A DNA stretch of 64,000 bases from Colocasia esculenta (GCA_014218235.1 CM024759.1:78451079-78515078), one strand, 5' to 3'; shown: positions 34,201 to 45,803, counted from the stretch's first letter. Program-made: numbers and translations. The notes: generated from the letters alone by a model not told the origin.

Positions 34201-34773
34201 CCGGAATACTCTGTCTATGATCCAAGAAGAGGAGGAAAAGGAGATGGAGTCAGGTATCAAAAAAAAAAAAATCAACAAAACCCATCCCCAAAGCAACCAG
34301 TGAGGAAAACATTCTGCATAACAGTTCCTAAGCTCGGGAATTGAAGATTGATCAACCTTGAGAAGAAAGATTTCTTGCAGAGAAGAAGAACGAGGATGGA
34401 ATGGATTTGTTCACCAGATATTCGTCAAAATGTGGCCGATAAGGGGAGTGTTGCACCATCTCTTACCAAAGGTATAGGTGGTGGGGAACATGGACCGCTC
34501 TGGCAGGCTGTTCCGGAACATGATGGTGGTGTCGTTGATGCACTCCCAGTCGAAAGGGTCGTTCCTGGAGAGCTCCCTCGCGTTCAGTGGCCTCAGCCTC
34601 ACCGAGACCTGTATCCTCTCCCCCCTGGCGGTGCCTCCACCACCACCAGCTGCAGCTCCACCCCGGCGGCTGCCGCCTCCGCTGGCAATGCTGCAGCTAC
34701 TGACGCTGCCACTGTCACTACCATAGTCCTCCTGGGCCTTCAGAGCGGGGTCGTCTGCACCAACGGCCTCCAT
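28232..34773 (-). CDS. kinesin motor protein, KIN-7 / NACK type, 13 coding exons
   Basis: All junctions are GT-AG and in frame, giving 1026 aa. Exons, 5' to 3': 34467-34773, 34125-34214, 33918-34018, 33680-33793, 33366-33447, 33220-33287, 33051-33116, 32836-32960, 31037-31373, 30625-30735, 29511-30536, 28712-29043, 28232-28553. A Gly/Ser-rich N-terminus (1-50) precedes the motor (about 52-375): P-loop GQTSSGKT (139-146), switch I NETSSRSH, switch II DLAGSER, then VPYRDSKLTRIL. Neck and coiled coil span about 390-465. A poorly conserved acidic linker forms exon 11 (468-809). The C-terminal domain (about 845-1005; ALWHVCHVSLVHRTYFFLLF, then KALRRER) is the DUF3490 tail of NACK-type kinesins. 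NACK kinesins activate a MAP kinase cascade for phragmoplast expansion in cytokinesis; the same role here is inference. Full-length and undamaged. An acceptor-like site just upstream of the ATG suggests a 5' UTR intron. Confidence 0.95.
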
Positions 34774-36470
34774 CCCTCGTCACTCCGCAATCTGCACAAG
34801 CAGGGCGCCTTAAGCAAGAGAGAGAGAGAGGAAGGAACCAGCGAGACGACAGCAAGAAGCAACCGAAGAGCTACACTAGTTTCCTTGACATGAACTGAGA
34901 CGCAGACACCGACCAGGCAGTTGCTGCTGTCCTGGTTGCCCTTCTGTCCTTCCACTTCTAGGTTTCTTGCAGTGATAACAGTGGAATTAAGCAGCTGAGA
35001 AAAAGCACGGCGGTGGTGGAGGAAGAGACGAGGCCGGAGAGCTCCAAACGTCCTTCGTGGATCAGAGGCGTTGGATTCCGTGAAGAGGACGGAAGAGAAC
35101 GAGAAATGTGCTGTCGGGAAGGTGATTGTTCTCTCTGTCAAGTTGCAGAAGAAACAAAGAAGTTAATTTGGTGAATAAGAATTTGTTGCAGAAACAGGAG
35201 AACAGCAAGAAGTATGTCAGCAGAGAGACTCGCGAGAAAGGATATGCAGTGCACAGATTGTATGCATATTATCATCATCCAGAAGCATCAGAAATGATGC
35301 GATAGGAGAGAGGAAAAAGCGCCATTCATCCGTCCTTGTCGGAGTTATGTGCATATGCAGTGCATAGGTTGCAGGGGACGGTTCTGCCATTGGCAGACTG
35401 GTCACCTTCGCTCTCTATCCCTCTGTGAGCTTTGTTTTAACACATCACTTTCTCGTCAGATGTTCGCTTGAAACCAGAAAAGTCGAAAGAAGAAGAGGAA
35501 GAGGGAGAAGAGGTAGAAGAAGGCAAACTAACCAAAATCCAATTTTCTACCTAAATTCCCCTGCATTTAGAACATGGAACAAAACCTTACCTTTGGGGAG
35601 AACCACAATCCCGCAGCAACAATGCAACGTGGGGAAGCAAGAGTCGCCCCTCCGTCTCTCTTGCTTCCCACTCCAACAGATGTACAAAGTCCTCCCCTCA
35701 GAAACCACAGAACTTGTCCCCAGAAGAAAGGAGGAGACGGAGATGCCGGAGCTAGAGGAGCCTTCCCTGGAGATAGGGAGAGGCAGGCGTCACCTTTATG
35801 CCTCCTGCACCAACTTCTTCGGTCACGTATGAAACTTCTTTGACGACGGAAGATGGACTCCTCCGCAAGCCCCAGACAGAGACGCAGGAAAATGACAGGT
35901 CTAAGAAATGGGAACACCCCGAAGAACAGGGGTTGGTAAAGGTGAGAGGTGGAATTAAAAGAGGAGAGATGGCAACAACGGTAAGCAACACGCACCGACC
36001 GGACAGAGAAGGCAGAGGCGAGCAGAACAAACCAAACTGACCCACGAAGAAGAAGAAGAGGAAGAACAACGAAGATGAAGGAGAAGGATAAGGAACGAAC
36101 GAACGAACAAACCCAAAACGCCCCCGGAGTTCGTTCTTCTTCCTCCCTTCCCTCCCTCCCCTGCTCCACCCCCTCCCCTGTTCCCGCGTCAGACAACCCC
36201 TGCTACACCCCTTAACGCGCGCGGCAGACCTCCTCTCTCTCACTCTCTCTCTCTCTTTCTTCCCTTTTTGTTCCCGCGGGAGGATCACAAAAATAGACGA
36301 AGGAACCACAGAAGGGTCTCCCGCGGGAATCGCTCTCGGCAGCCTTACGAGAACCTCCCGTCCGGAAACTGTCAAAGATTGCGCCTTTTGCCACCCAGAA
36401 AAACACAGAACAAAGGTGGACCCCAACAAGAAAGGGTGGGGGGAGAAGGAGAAGTCTCCAGCGGCGCCCA
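34774..36470 (-). promoter_or_regulatory. 5' UTR and promoter region of the kinesin gene
   Basis: No convincing coding sequence. Long open frames here (for example on the minus strand across 35567-36429) are low-complexity by-products of GC-rich, purine/pyrimidine-rich DNA. A (CT)n-rich tract lies at about 36230-36262. The transcription start probably lies within 34.9-35.5 kb, but I see no clear TATA box. Confidence 0.45.
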
Positions 36471-36835
36471 GGAAAGGAGAGACGGTTACGACGGTCGTTA
36501 CGGTGCTTCTATTATCAGCGGGACGCCGCGGCCGCCGGCCAAAGTGGGAGGGGAGGCGCCAGTGAAACCAGGCCGGGTGCCATCACTGGTACGAGGCGCT
36601 ATAAGGCGAGCATGGCGTCTGGGCACGACAGCGGAGCGGGGTCAGCGTGGTCGGCTATGCCAACGTGGCCGCCGTGGCCATGCACGAGGCGTCCAACGAC
36701 GCGGCGGCGGCTACTGCGACATCGTGGCCGGGATCGACGTGCTGTGGCCGACCGAGGGTTCGACCGCAGCCCATGAAGGCCACAATGGGCCCGCTTAGAA
36801 CAACCGTCCGTCCGCGGAGCACCTTAGTTATGGAA
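36470..36835. other. GC-rich island of unknown origin
   Basis: A sharply GC-rich, CpG-rich block between the kinesin upstream region and AT-rich DNA. Several frames are open, but none gives a product I recognise. It may be a captured gene fragment. Confidence 0.3.
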
Positions 36836-36839
36836 TGAA

Positions 36840-37012
36840 AATTGTTTAATAACATCATTTTATAATATATGTATTTGAATTATTATATAACATAAATTTT
36901 AAGGTGTCATATTAACTTTAAATTATTATATAATATTTTAAATTTTATGTCATGTGAATGATGTCAAATATATATATTAAATACATATGTCACTAAACTA
37001 TTTTTCTTATAA
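36840..37012. mobile_element. possible small AT-rich MITE
   Basis: The left end (AAATTGTTTAATAACAT) and the reverse complement of the right end (AAATAGTTTAGTGACAT) are similar, and the interior arms share ATTATATAA and ATAAATTTTAA words. No target duplication was fixed. It abuts the MULE. Confidence 0.35.
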
Positions 37013-37390
37013 AATAAACAAGTGCAGTAAAAAAGGGAAAATTAATTATGGGTTCCTGTCAGAGCCTGGTACTTATTTCCTCGTCCTGTCAGAATACCGT
37101 TTGATGTAAAGTCTTTGCTTTCTCCAGGTTTAATTCCAGTCCCTGCTTTTCACACGTCACCATTTACGGCCCTCCACACACGATTTCCGTCTCCTTGGCC
37201 TCCGTCTCTTTTTCCATTCCCGTCTTACCCTTCCCTCTTTTTTTCCATCGCCTTTTCCCCAAACGACGCTGACGCTTCGGTGGCCCGTGAACTCTGACCG
37301 ATGCGAAGTTACTGTTACATACCCTGCAAGAACTGATACAGCAACCATTGACAGCACTTACAAACAGCCTTCAGACGACCGTTCTTCACA

Positions 37391-37400
37391 CTATAAAAGG
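37391..37400 (+). promoter_or_regulatory. TATA box in the left TIR, facing inward
   Basis: CTATAAAAGG, identical to the right TIR box at 45893-45902. TIRs of MULEs commonly carry promoters. Here the downstream ORF relic starts about 100 bp further in. Confidence 0.65.
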
Positions 37401-37499
37401 AACCCAGGGTCATTCATATCCTTCATCACAAGCTTCCCTCGCTCTTCTTCTTCATATCTTTGTTGCTCGTCTTGTTCATCTTTATTTGCAGATATCTTC

Positions 37500-37790
37500 A
37501 TCTAACCGTGCTCCCCAGAGGGATGGCAAGGCACCTGCCCACCGGTGCCACCGTCGCCCCGGCTCCCCCCTCTACCTTTCCCGAGACGTACAGCCCCGAC
37601 TACTAACGGATTTTATGTTGGGTGGACGATGGCTTTACAAAAGCCTCTCGGCTGTACCACCACAAGGGTCTCACCAACATCCTCCCTGACATTGGCCCTA
37701 GGGTAGAACACATATCTTCCTCCCTTCCCTCGTCCCTCCCCGACCCGCTCCTATTCCTCCCCTCCCTCGTCCACCGAGTAATCGGGTTAG
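37500..37790 (+). pseudogene. left-TIR copy of the small inward ORF, broken
   Basis: Equivalent to the ORF at 45588-45803. The start codon position reads ATA, there are small indels in the Pro-rich part, and a TAA occurs near 37605. Downstream, one frame still encodes KASRLYHHKGLTNILPDIG and continues PRVEHI. In the right TIR the equivalent frame has KASRHYGDKGLNNILPDIG and PRVEHI. Confidence 0.6.
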
Positions 37791-38075
37791 GGTGTTTAGA
37801 ATGTCTCCCTCCCCGACCAGTTCCTCCCCTCCCCTCCCATCCCATCCCTTCCTACACCTCACCTCCCCTCCCCTCCCTCCCTTCTCTGCAATCCTTCTTA
37901 TTCCTCCTCTCCCCTCCTATCTCTGCTGTCCTTATTTGTCCCCTCCCCTCCGTTTCATTCCAGTGTCCATGCTATTGGGTTACGGAGTTAAGATTGTAAC
38001 AGTGCTTGTTTATGGAATATAAATTTCCTTATATGCAGTCTTCTGTGGGCTTGTATGTGCTATCTATGATGCGTG

Positions 38076-38434
38076 TACTGTAATACTAACAGGTTCCTCC
38101 GAAGCGGTCAAGCTGTACTGCTGGAACTGTAACCCCATAGCATAGACACTGTAATGAAAAGAACACATACTGTAACACGGGAAACAGGTAATGTAATAAA
38201 TAGTTGTAGCTTTAGTTCTCGAACTGTAACCTCCTATCATGCATACTATAAAACATAAAGGTTACGACTGTACAGCATTCCAACTGTAATCTCATAGTAT
38301 GCATACTATAATGACAATAGCTAAGTACTGTAAAAGATTTCAACTGATACTGTAATAATGTGTTCTGGAAAAGTAACCTCCTATTATGTATACTATAAAA
38401 GTATAGGTAAGACTGTAAGAGGATTCTACACACG
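38076..38434 (+). repeat. left subterminal TGTAA-motif field of the MULE
   Basis: Dense dispersed copies of TGTAA, mostly as ACTGTAAC or ACTGTAAT, all in the same orientation, with variants such as ACTATAA. There is no fixed spacing, so it is not a simple tandem repeat. It begins directly inside the TIR and ends at the ULP1 gene stop. Confidence 0.8.
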
Positions 38435-39274
38435 CTATGAACGCCCTTCTCCATTGAAGTACGCTTTGATGAAGTGGAGGGCGATTTTTGCTCGCACAAT
38501 AGGCATGTCATTCTGACTGAAGGGCAAATCTTGAATGTCCGTACGTGCTAGACATTCCATGTATTTGCAAGTAAAATTCCGCAGTCGTCTCCCGATCCTT
38601 GTTGTGGGCATGGGTCGGGGTAGCGTAGCGGCCTTGTAGCTGCATCTATCTGCTTGCCCTTCAGGTATCTTATCAGTTCCTCCACCTGCATAAGAGAATG
38701 AACAAAAGAGTTCGAGAACTTAACGTAGATTTCATGTTACTGTTACGTCTGTAACACAAGTGCTCGCGCTCTGTAACGAATGTAAGCATCGTATGGAACA
38801 CTGGTCACTTACATATTGTGGAATGTCAGCACGATGTTTGTTTCGTAATGAGTCGTACACGTGGAACTCTTTTTCCTTCATACGGATGACCAAAAGAGCC
38901 CAATGGTTCGTTCCAACGTGCATGGGGGAGAAGATGAGGTCGAATTCATTAGGGCGCGGTCCAATCTCTTGAAAGCGTTTTCGAAATGTTGTTCCTTGCT
39001 CTTATCGTCTCTGCAAGATTGGACATAACCCTTTAAAGCGGCATGCAGATATCCAAAATTCCAAAAAAATGTCCGGGTTCTCTTCACGGGGCGAAATAAG
39101 TAAGCGTTGACGTAGCAGTCAATTACGACCGATTCGCTCTCCCTCGCAAACAATAGCTCCCGGATGTCATGAAACGAGAGGAAATTGTCGTATCCTTCCA
39201 CAGGGCCGTTGAACATTAAATTTCTACATGTAAGAAAACATCTTGGGTAAGAATTAAGACTGTCATCAGTAATT

Positions 39275-39405
39275 GACGAAACTATAAACATGGTAGACAT
39301 ATACTGTAACATGGTAGACATATACTGTAAACATGGTAGATATATAATGTAAACATCTTTGGTTGAAACTGTAAACATGGTGGACTATACTGTAACACGT
39401 ACTCA
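39275..39405 (+). repeat. TGTAA-motif field in a ULP1 intron
   Basis: Copies of ATACTGTAA(A)C alternating with ATGGTAGACAT, in the same orientation as the left subterminal field, between two ULP1 coding blocks. Confidence 0.8.
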
Positions 39406-40429
39406 TTAATGAAGCACTCATTGAAAAATCGTTCAATCAATGACTTTTCGGCCACTCCTAATGCGTCCCGGGCGACGTAATCACGTCTCTCCTCTTTCTT
39501 GCCCGTTAGAAGTGTGTCTGTACTCTCTTGAGACTCAACAAGGATCGGTTCGCAAGTGGACACATTCACTTTCGTGGCTTTGTGGTGCGAAAATCGTCTG
39601 GCTGCGATAGAGTAAGTAAAAAAGGAATGTTCGGTAAAACAATTATAATGTATTGTAACGGACTCGGAAAATTGTATGTATATGAAGGGTTCTGTAACTG
39701 AATGCTCCGCTTATGTAAATTCTGTAGGGGAAACCATACCGTAAAGATATCTGGTTGTCGTATTATCCTGTCCCAGCTGTAATAACGTAAAGGGGACAAT
39801 GATTGATGGGGGATGACGCGCTTCCTCTTATTTCCTTCTTCTTCCCCCTACTTCTGCTCCTGTAACTGAGAACACGAAAGACTGTTAATGGACTTGAAAG
39901 TCTTCTGTAAACATGTGATCGTACTGAAGCTGTTGGGAGCTCCAATGGCGGTAGGGCTAAAATGCACATTCTGTCTCTCTGGGGGGGGGATGTTGCCACC
40001 GAGGCTGCCGCTGAAATTGTTCCTCCAGTCTATGTAGCCTTCCATCCATTGACTGGGGATATTGTTCTGCCGGTTTGTAATTGGTCATTCTGCCGTGGGT
40101 AACTGGATGCCATGCAGAGTGTATCTGAGGAGGGTGTGATCGGGGAAGTGGTTGACGTGGATGCCGTCAATCGTCGCGAAGCTCTAGGTGGCTCCTCATT
40201 TTCATTATACTCCAAATACACCTGAATTAACGCAGGTACAGGTACAGGTAAGTCATATACGAAGATAACACAGTTCCAGGGGTAAGTGACACTTACATCA
40301 GATCGTCGCAACCCCCGTAGTAGGGGGATAACTCCGGTCCCTTATTCCGGCAATCCCAACGGAAAAATGGGGATTCCTTTCCGGATGATATGGTTTCCAT
40401 TTATATTGGTATCAAAAACCATGCCTACA

Positions 40430-40700
40430 TCATTATGAAATAGATAATGCGTATGAGAAGTGTATCGTAAACGTATGTAACAGATACATATGTCTTCTGT
40501 AAATGTCTATTGCGTACTGTAATAGGTTCATATGTCATCTGTAATAGACACCATCATGAACTGTAACAGAGGACATATGAAACGTATGTAAACATATACA
40601 TATGTCTTCTGTAAATGTACTCTATGCGTATGTAATAGGTCATATGTCTTCTGGAATAGACACATTCAGGAACTGTAACAGAGGGTACCGTAACAGTATA
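40430..40700 (+). repeat. TGTAA-motif field in a ULP1 intron
   Basis: Repeated words CGTATGTAACAGATACATATG, TCTTCTGTAAATG, GTACTGTAATAGGTTC and GAACTGTAACAGAGG, duplicated as a pair of about 120 bp (about 40440-40570 and 40575-40690). Confidence 0.8.
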
Positions 40701-41514
40701 CTCACACCGAGAGCGGGAACACAACGGTTAGGAAGAGTTTTTGCAGGAACCAGCTGCTGTTTTTGAATGCCATCACCCCCGACATCAGGTACTCGTGGAT
40801 TGCGGCAGCCCAATTGGCGTTGTTCATGTCATGGAGGTCGTCCAAGTATGGCAGAATGGACAGCGACCCCGACATCCACTTGTGGGGAAGAAGAAACAGG
40901 AACAAAGAAGCGCAACCCAAAGCTTCACCGAAATCTCAACAACAAGCTGACCCTCCTGTGGAACGTACTCCTTAAGTTTCAAATGGACATTGTGCCTGTC
41001 CATCGTTCTTTGGTTCCAAGGATCCGGCGCAAACTGGCTTTTGTCCCATCCGTGTTCAGGTCGATAGGGGAACCAACATTTGGTATACCCATAACTTGGC
41101 TATGTCTGAAGGGCGAAAAGTCATGCTGCATGAGCCAATCTTAAAACGCTCTCCATCGAAACGTGTCATAAGATCGACAATGAGTGAAATGGGGTAGGTC
41201 ACCATTTCGCATTTGATATACGCGCGAAATGGTGAATTCCTCATCAACTTCAGATGCGCGCTCCTAAATTGCAAATCGTCCATAACGGAACGGTAGAACA
41301 GAAGCGAGCATCGCGTATTATATTCATTCTTTTCTGCAAAGAAAAGATCGCATCTTAAAAAGAAAACATTCATTCGATAACATCCGTATTAGGGTAAGAA
41401 GAAACTACTTTTTCGTACGACTTGGAGTCTGGGTTCTTCCACGAACGCTTCTTGCACCGCATCCGCCGCAATGCTCTGAATGTCAGCGCTCGTAGGAGAT
41501 CGACGGCTTGCCAT

Positions 41515-41747
41515 CGTTAGAGGGGAGAGACGGATTGCTTCGTCTGGAGATGCAATTGAAGGATGGGAAACTGTAACAGAGAAGAGGTCTGGTGGAGGAA
41601 TGGCGGTGTAGGAGAAGGGAAGGAGAAAAGTCATGATATATGAAGTCGGTGTACCCGACGGGTGGACACTGGACTCAACAGGATGGCGGTGCACTGCAAT
41701 GATGACCATCGGGCGGCTGAAAATACTCGGTACGACAGACGAGGGAC
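41515..41747. promoter_or_regulatory. divergent intergenic region between ULP1 and MURA genes
   Basis: The two MULE genes start back to back here. The stretch must hold both promoters unless transcription starts elsewhere. No unambiguous TATA box was found. Confidence 0.4.
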
Positions 41748-44706
41748 GTGAAGGAAATCACAGCCCTTCGTATAGAGCTTTCCCGCCATGTTTGGTACCA
41801 TATACGCACTCCCGCCAATTTGACCCCCAGTCCAAGCCACTCATACACGAAACGTCTTCTACGAACCGTTCGTCTTCCTCTGCCACCCAATGGAGCAGCT
41901 CCCTGGAAGATGTTCATTTGGAGATCAAAATTTCGTTCTTTTCATAGGGAGGACACGGATTTGGCGTCCATTCATAGCAGGGTTTCCCAAAGGTTGGGTG
42001 TAGACATGCAGGAGAACATGCTGAAGTATCGTCTTCCCATGGATACCGACGTTGAACAGGTGTTGCTTGACGATGGGGATGTCCAAGCTATGTTTGATGT
42101 TCACAAGTGTCAGGGAACATCATTGATAAATCTACAAATTCATCGGGTGGAAACTCGTTGCCTTAGTACGCATGCTAGTCGTCATTCAGATGGAACGCAA
42201 CCACTTGACAGGTACGTGGTACATGTATTCTTCACCACCCTTCATGTTATCCCATGCATTCTTAACAAGCCTTCGTCTTAAGAATGTATGTATGTACATT
42301 ATTTGCAAAGTACTTCAAACACGCATGGCGGTTCTTTGGTAACCCCAGAACCCCTCCAATTACCAGGAAGCAGTTTCGAGTTGTATGTGCGAGGAGAAGG
42401 AGCGAAGGTGTAGTACCAGTGTTGACGCAATATTCCGTAGGTAGAATACACTCAGTAGGACAAGTCTTCATAAGCAAAGAGCTATTGCAGATGGAACTGA
42501 CAAATTACGCGATCGCACGAGGATTTAATTGGAAATATTTGAAGAACGACTCTATACGATTAACTGTACGTTGCAATGTCTCTGTTTGCCCATGGCGCCT
42601 GCATGCGTCCGTCTTTCGTCAAGGTCCACAATTTGAAATCAAGACTCTCAACAACATACACACCTGTGGATGTGACATTATGAGCGACGGACATCCACGG
42701 ACATCTAAGAAGTGGGTAGCAAATGCTGTGAGGGAAACTAGTTGATAAACCCACCTACAGAGCAAGTGAAATGATGAGTGACATCCGTCGGGAATACGGT
42801 ATCTGCATCCCTTATCATCAGGTATGCCATGAATTGAATTGTAACACATCATGACGTCTACTGTAATCAATAGATCCTTAACGTAATTCTCTGACCCTAG
42901 CATTGTAACAATGTCCTCATATACTGTAAGACTATCATTGTAATAACTGTAATCATTTCGACGTATACTGTAACAATATCTGCATGCCACTGTAACAACT
43001 GTAATCATATACTGTAAGTCTCTTACCCTTGTATTGTAACAACTGTAATCATATACTGTAAGGGTTGTATTGTAACAACTGTAATCATTTGAGCGTATAC
43101 TGTAACAACTTAAGAAGGCTACTGTAAGGTATGAGGACAAGAACTGTAACACTCTTACAGAACATGTATAATCATTTGAATAGGCATGGTGGGGAAAAGA
43201 GGTTGCTGTCGGTTCACTATACGGTGATTTCAGAACAAGCTATCATATGTTGAACTGGTACAGCGAACGTGCATTACAGTCAAACCCGGGATCGATCTTG
43301 TCTCTAGAAGTGGACCCGGAGACTCAACGTTTCAAACGGTTTTTCATATGCTTCGAGGCGTCTGCATATGGGTTCGAAGTTGGTTGTCGACCTATGCTCT
43401 TTTTGGACGGAACTCATATCAAACAGCATAGAGTGCAAGGGGTTATACTTGCTGCAAGTGCCTTAAACGGTAACAATGAGCTATTCAGTGTAGCCTACTC
43501 CATCGCAGATTCGGAAACATATGACAACTGGGTCTGGTTTCTACAAAATTTGAAAAAGGCATTGCTATCAGATAGATGGATCGCGTTCCTATCAGATAGA
43601 GGGAGAGGTCTGAAGGAAGCGATCTCTGACGTATTTCCGAATGATCATCACGGCTACTGTTTCCAGCACATCATGCAGAACTTCAACGACCAATGTGCGG
43701 GGAAGTATGCCGCCCCTTTCAAAAATTACTTAGAAAATTCTCCAGCGCATTGCCTATGCTGTTACTGAACAAGAGTACCAAGACGCAATGACTGCAATGG
43801 AGCTTAATTCTACTGAGGCCAAAGAATGGGTGCTCCGAAATGATGTCGAACACTGGTCCCATGCTCTTTTCCAGGGACAAAGGTTCGGCTCTTTAAATAC
43901 ATAAGCGATATGTTCTATTACATTCTGCCATTTATGTGCTTACAGTTATAGGGATAATCTATTACAGAACGTGTTAAATAAGGTTACAGTATGTAGTGGA
44001 CACTTGTTACAGATATTTGATGTTAACCTAATTTCCTTCACATGGCCATACAGGTTTGGTGAATTATACTCTAATTTGGCAGAGTCATTCAACAATTGGA
44101 TACATGACGCGCGAAGTCTACCAATACTACAGATGGTTGACAAAATAGAGTGCAAATGATGGAAATGGCTGCAAAGAGGAAAATTGATGCTGCATTGTGG
44201 GATACACCATACTGTCCTAAAGTACAAAAAATCATCGAAAAAAACCTTCAAGAAAGGAGAAGCTTAGCAATCCGTCATTCAGATGGAATCAAATTTGAGG
44301 TTGTTGAAAGTATGAAGACGTACGCCGTAGACCTCCATCTACAAACATGCTCCTGTGGACACTGGCAACTTGTCAAGATTCCTTGCAAGCATGCATGCGC
44401 AGCAATTGGCAGTACAAGGAGGCCGTTACTCAATATGTTTCGGCATTTTACAGCACAGAAGTGTATAGGGCTGCATATGAAAGAAACATTCAACCTATCC
44501 CAACATTTGACATGCCGGATCCGCCTCAACCATCAGAAGTTCTAATCAAGCCACCGACAACAAAAAGGTTGCCAGGAAGACCGAGAAAGAGGAGAATACA
44601 TTCAAGAGGAGAAGTAGATCATGCATATATTTGTTCAAGGTGCAAACAAACAGGTCACAACCGAAGAACTTGTAGCAACCCACCCCACAATCCTGACGGA
44701 TTTTAA
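41748..44706 (+). pseudogene. MURA-type MULE transposase gene, multi-exon, frameshifted
   Basis: The N-terminal block at 41910-42211 (REDTDLASIHSRV, FDVHKCQGTSLINLQI) ends at donor GTACGT. The second block (about 42367-42821) is the MuDR-type DNA-binding region (FISKELLQMELTNYAIARGF, CPWRLHASV). Its intron (42822-43183) carries about 18 TGTAA motifs. The catalytic block (43184-43890) has LDGTHIK, AYSIADSETYDNWVWFL and the second acidic site in FLSDRGRGL, matching MULE transposases. A further intron precedes RFGELYSNLAESFNNWI (from about 44055), then a SWIM zinc finger (CSCGHWQLVKIPCKHAC, about 44350) and a CCHC knuckle (CSRCKQTGHNRRTC, about 44637-44680). Frame breaks occur near 41938, 42740, 43738, 44150 and 44410. 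Start 41748 or 41910 is uncertain. As written it is not functional. Confidence 0.85.
42838..43155 (+). repeat. TGTAA-motif field in a MURA intron
   Basis: About 18 TGTAA cores in about 315 bp, most as ACTGTAAC/T/G or ATTGTAAC, inside the 362-bp intron 42822-43183. The orientation is the same as in the ULP1 introns although this gene lies on the opposite strand, so the motif follows element position, not gene sense. Confidence 0.85.
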
Positions 44707-45384
44707 ATGTTGTATATTAGTTACAACAGAACGTCGTCCTAATATTCCAATATTACAGTGTATGTAATACATTATTACAGTGTACGCACTACGCTGTTAT
44801 AATTTCACTACTACGCTATTACAGTTTCAGTAATACACTTGCACAGTTCGCGCACTTACAATTACGTTTGTTGTACAGTGTACGTAATGTAGTGTTACAG
44901 TTTAACTCTAATACTCTTACAGTTTGACCTGTGTACCGTATGTTACATGAAGACATCTGCGAATAAAGAGGAAGAAGACGAGCAAGAAAGATAGGAGGAA
45001 GAAGAGCACTGTCTCCTCACGATTTCTGTTACAGTATATGTAATAAGATGTTGCAGTTGAAGCACTAGACTCTTACATTTCAGCACTACACTCTTACAGT
45101 TCGCGCACTACACTCTTACAGTTCCAAACTTACGTATTATGTTATATTATACGTAATAAAATGTTACAGTTTAAGTTCTAGACTGTTACAGTTCGAGCAC
45201 TACAGTGTTACACCTAAAGAAAAGCCCTGTTACAGTTTGAGCACTACACTCTTACAGTTCAAGCACTACAGTCTAACATACAGTTTTACATTATATGTTA
45301 TAATCTCTTACAGTCGTTCGTCATGTTGATTATAGTATATATGAGGGGATGTTACAGTGTGTTATTGATAACATGTTGAGTTTG
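44707..45384 (-). repeat. right subterminal motif field, inverted (TTACA)
   Basis: Dense GTTACAGT and CTTACAG words, the reverse complement of the left fields, between the MURA stop and the right TIR. Recurrent context: 'gcactacactcttacagtt'. The motif is therefore mirror-arranged across the element. Confidence 0.85.
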
Positions 45385-45587
45385 CATGATACAGAGCACA
45401 TACATAAGCACACAGAAGACTGCATCAAACGAAAATGCTTATCATAAACAAGCCATGTTACAATAACTCTCTACCTCTACTCTACCGACCACTCGGTAGA
45501 GCACGGAGGGGAGGGAGGCGGAACGGTCAGGGGGAGGAGGGCAGGTGCCGGAACGGTCAGCGGAGGAAGGGGAGGAAGGGATGTGTT

Positions 45588-45803
45588 CTACCCTAGGGCC
45601 GATGTCTGGGAGGATGTTATTGAGGCCCTTGTCGCCGTAATGCCGGGAGGCTTTCTGTAAAGCCATCTTCCAGCCATGTAAAAACCGTCCCAGTAGTCGG
45701 CGCTGAAGTTGGACTGTCGCAACGGGGGAGCCGGGGGCGACGGTGGCACCGGTGAGGCAGGTGCCTTGCCATCCCTCTGGGGAGCACGGTTAGATGAAGA
45801 CAT
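45588..45803 (-). CDS. small ORF inside the right TIR, facing inward (71 aa)
   Basis: ATG at 45803 follows an inward TATA box (45893-45902) by about 90 bp. The product is Pro- and Ser-rich at the N-terminus (SSSNRAPQRDGKAP, then PVPPSPPAPP) followed by NFSADYWDGFYMAGRWLY. The frame ends at a TAG. A shifted frame (45442-45666) continues with KASRHYGDKGLNNILPDIG and PRVEHI, which the left TIR also encodes, so the original product was probably longer. I do not recognise the protein. Confidence 0.5.
   Translation of the reverse strand: MSSSNRAPQRDGKAPASPVPPSPPAPPLRQSNFSADYWDGFYMAGRWLYRKPPGITATRASITSSQTSALG

Larger units (their letters stand above)
37035..38075 (+). repeat. left TIR of the MULE
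   Basis: Matches the reverse complement of 45385-46257 from CCTGTCAGAGCCTG through 'cccagggtcat' and 'gccctagggtagaacacat' to 'gcagtcttctgtg'. It contains a TATA box, an inward ORF relic and a pyrimidine-rich insertion (about 37710-37930) absent from the right TIR, which explains its greater length. Confidence 0.9.
38435..41514 (-). pseudogene. ULP1-like cysteine protease (C48) gene of the MULE, multi-exon, frameshifted
   Basis: Start ATG 41514 (MASRRSPTSADIQ), stop TAG at 38435-38437. An N-terminal DUF1985-like region (about 41060-41330; DDLQFRSAHLKLM, FRPSDIAKL) is common in TE-borne ULP proteins. A middle part lies at 40702-40920, then exons at about 39405-39569 and 38840-39225. The C48 core spans 38450-38930 with catalytic His in TNHWALLVI, Asp in FHVYDSL, Gln in PQQGS and Cys in DDCGI. 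An intron (about 38704-38818) splits the core. ULP1 enzymes remove SUMO from proteins (family knowledge); the role in MULEs is unknown. One base appears lost in the T-run just after the Cys motif, and the frame also breaks near 38985 and 41130. The introns are full of the TGTAA motif. It runs away from the MURA gene. Confidence 0.8.

Noticed and set aside
35567..36429. Overlapping minus-strand ORFs upstream of the kinesin
   Set aside because: Low-complexity products of GC-rich and (CT)n DNA. No start context, splice logic or domain.
36268..36838. Candidate gene in the GC-rich island
   Set aside because: Different frames look equally plausible and none is recognisable. Kept only as an unexplained island.
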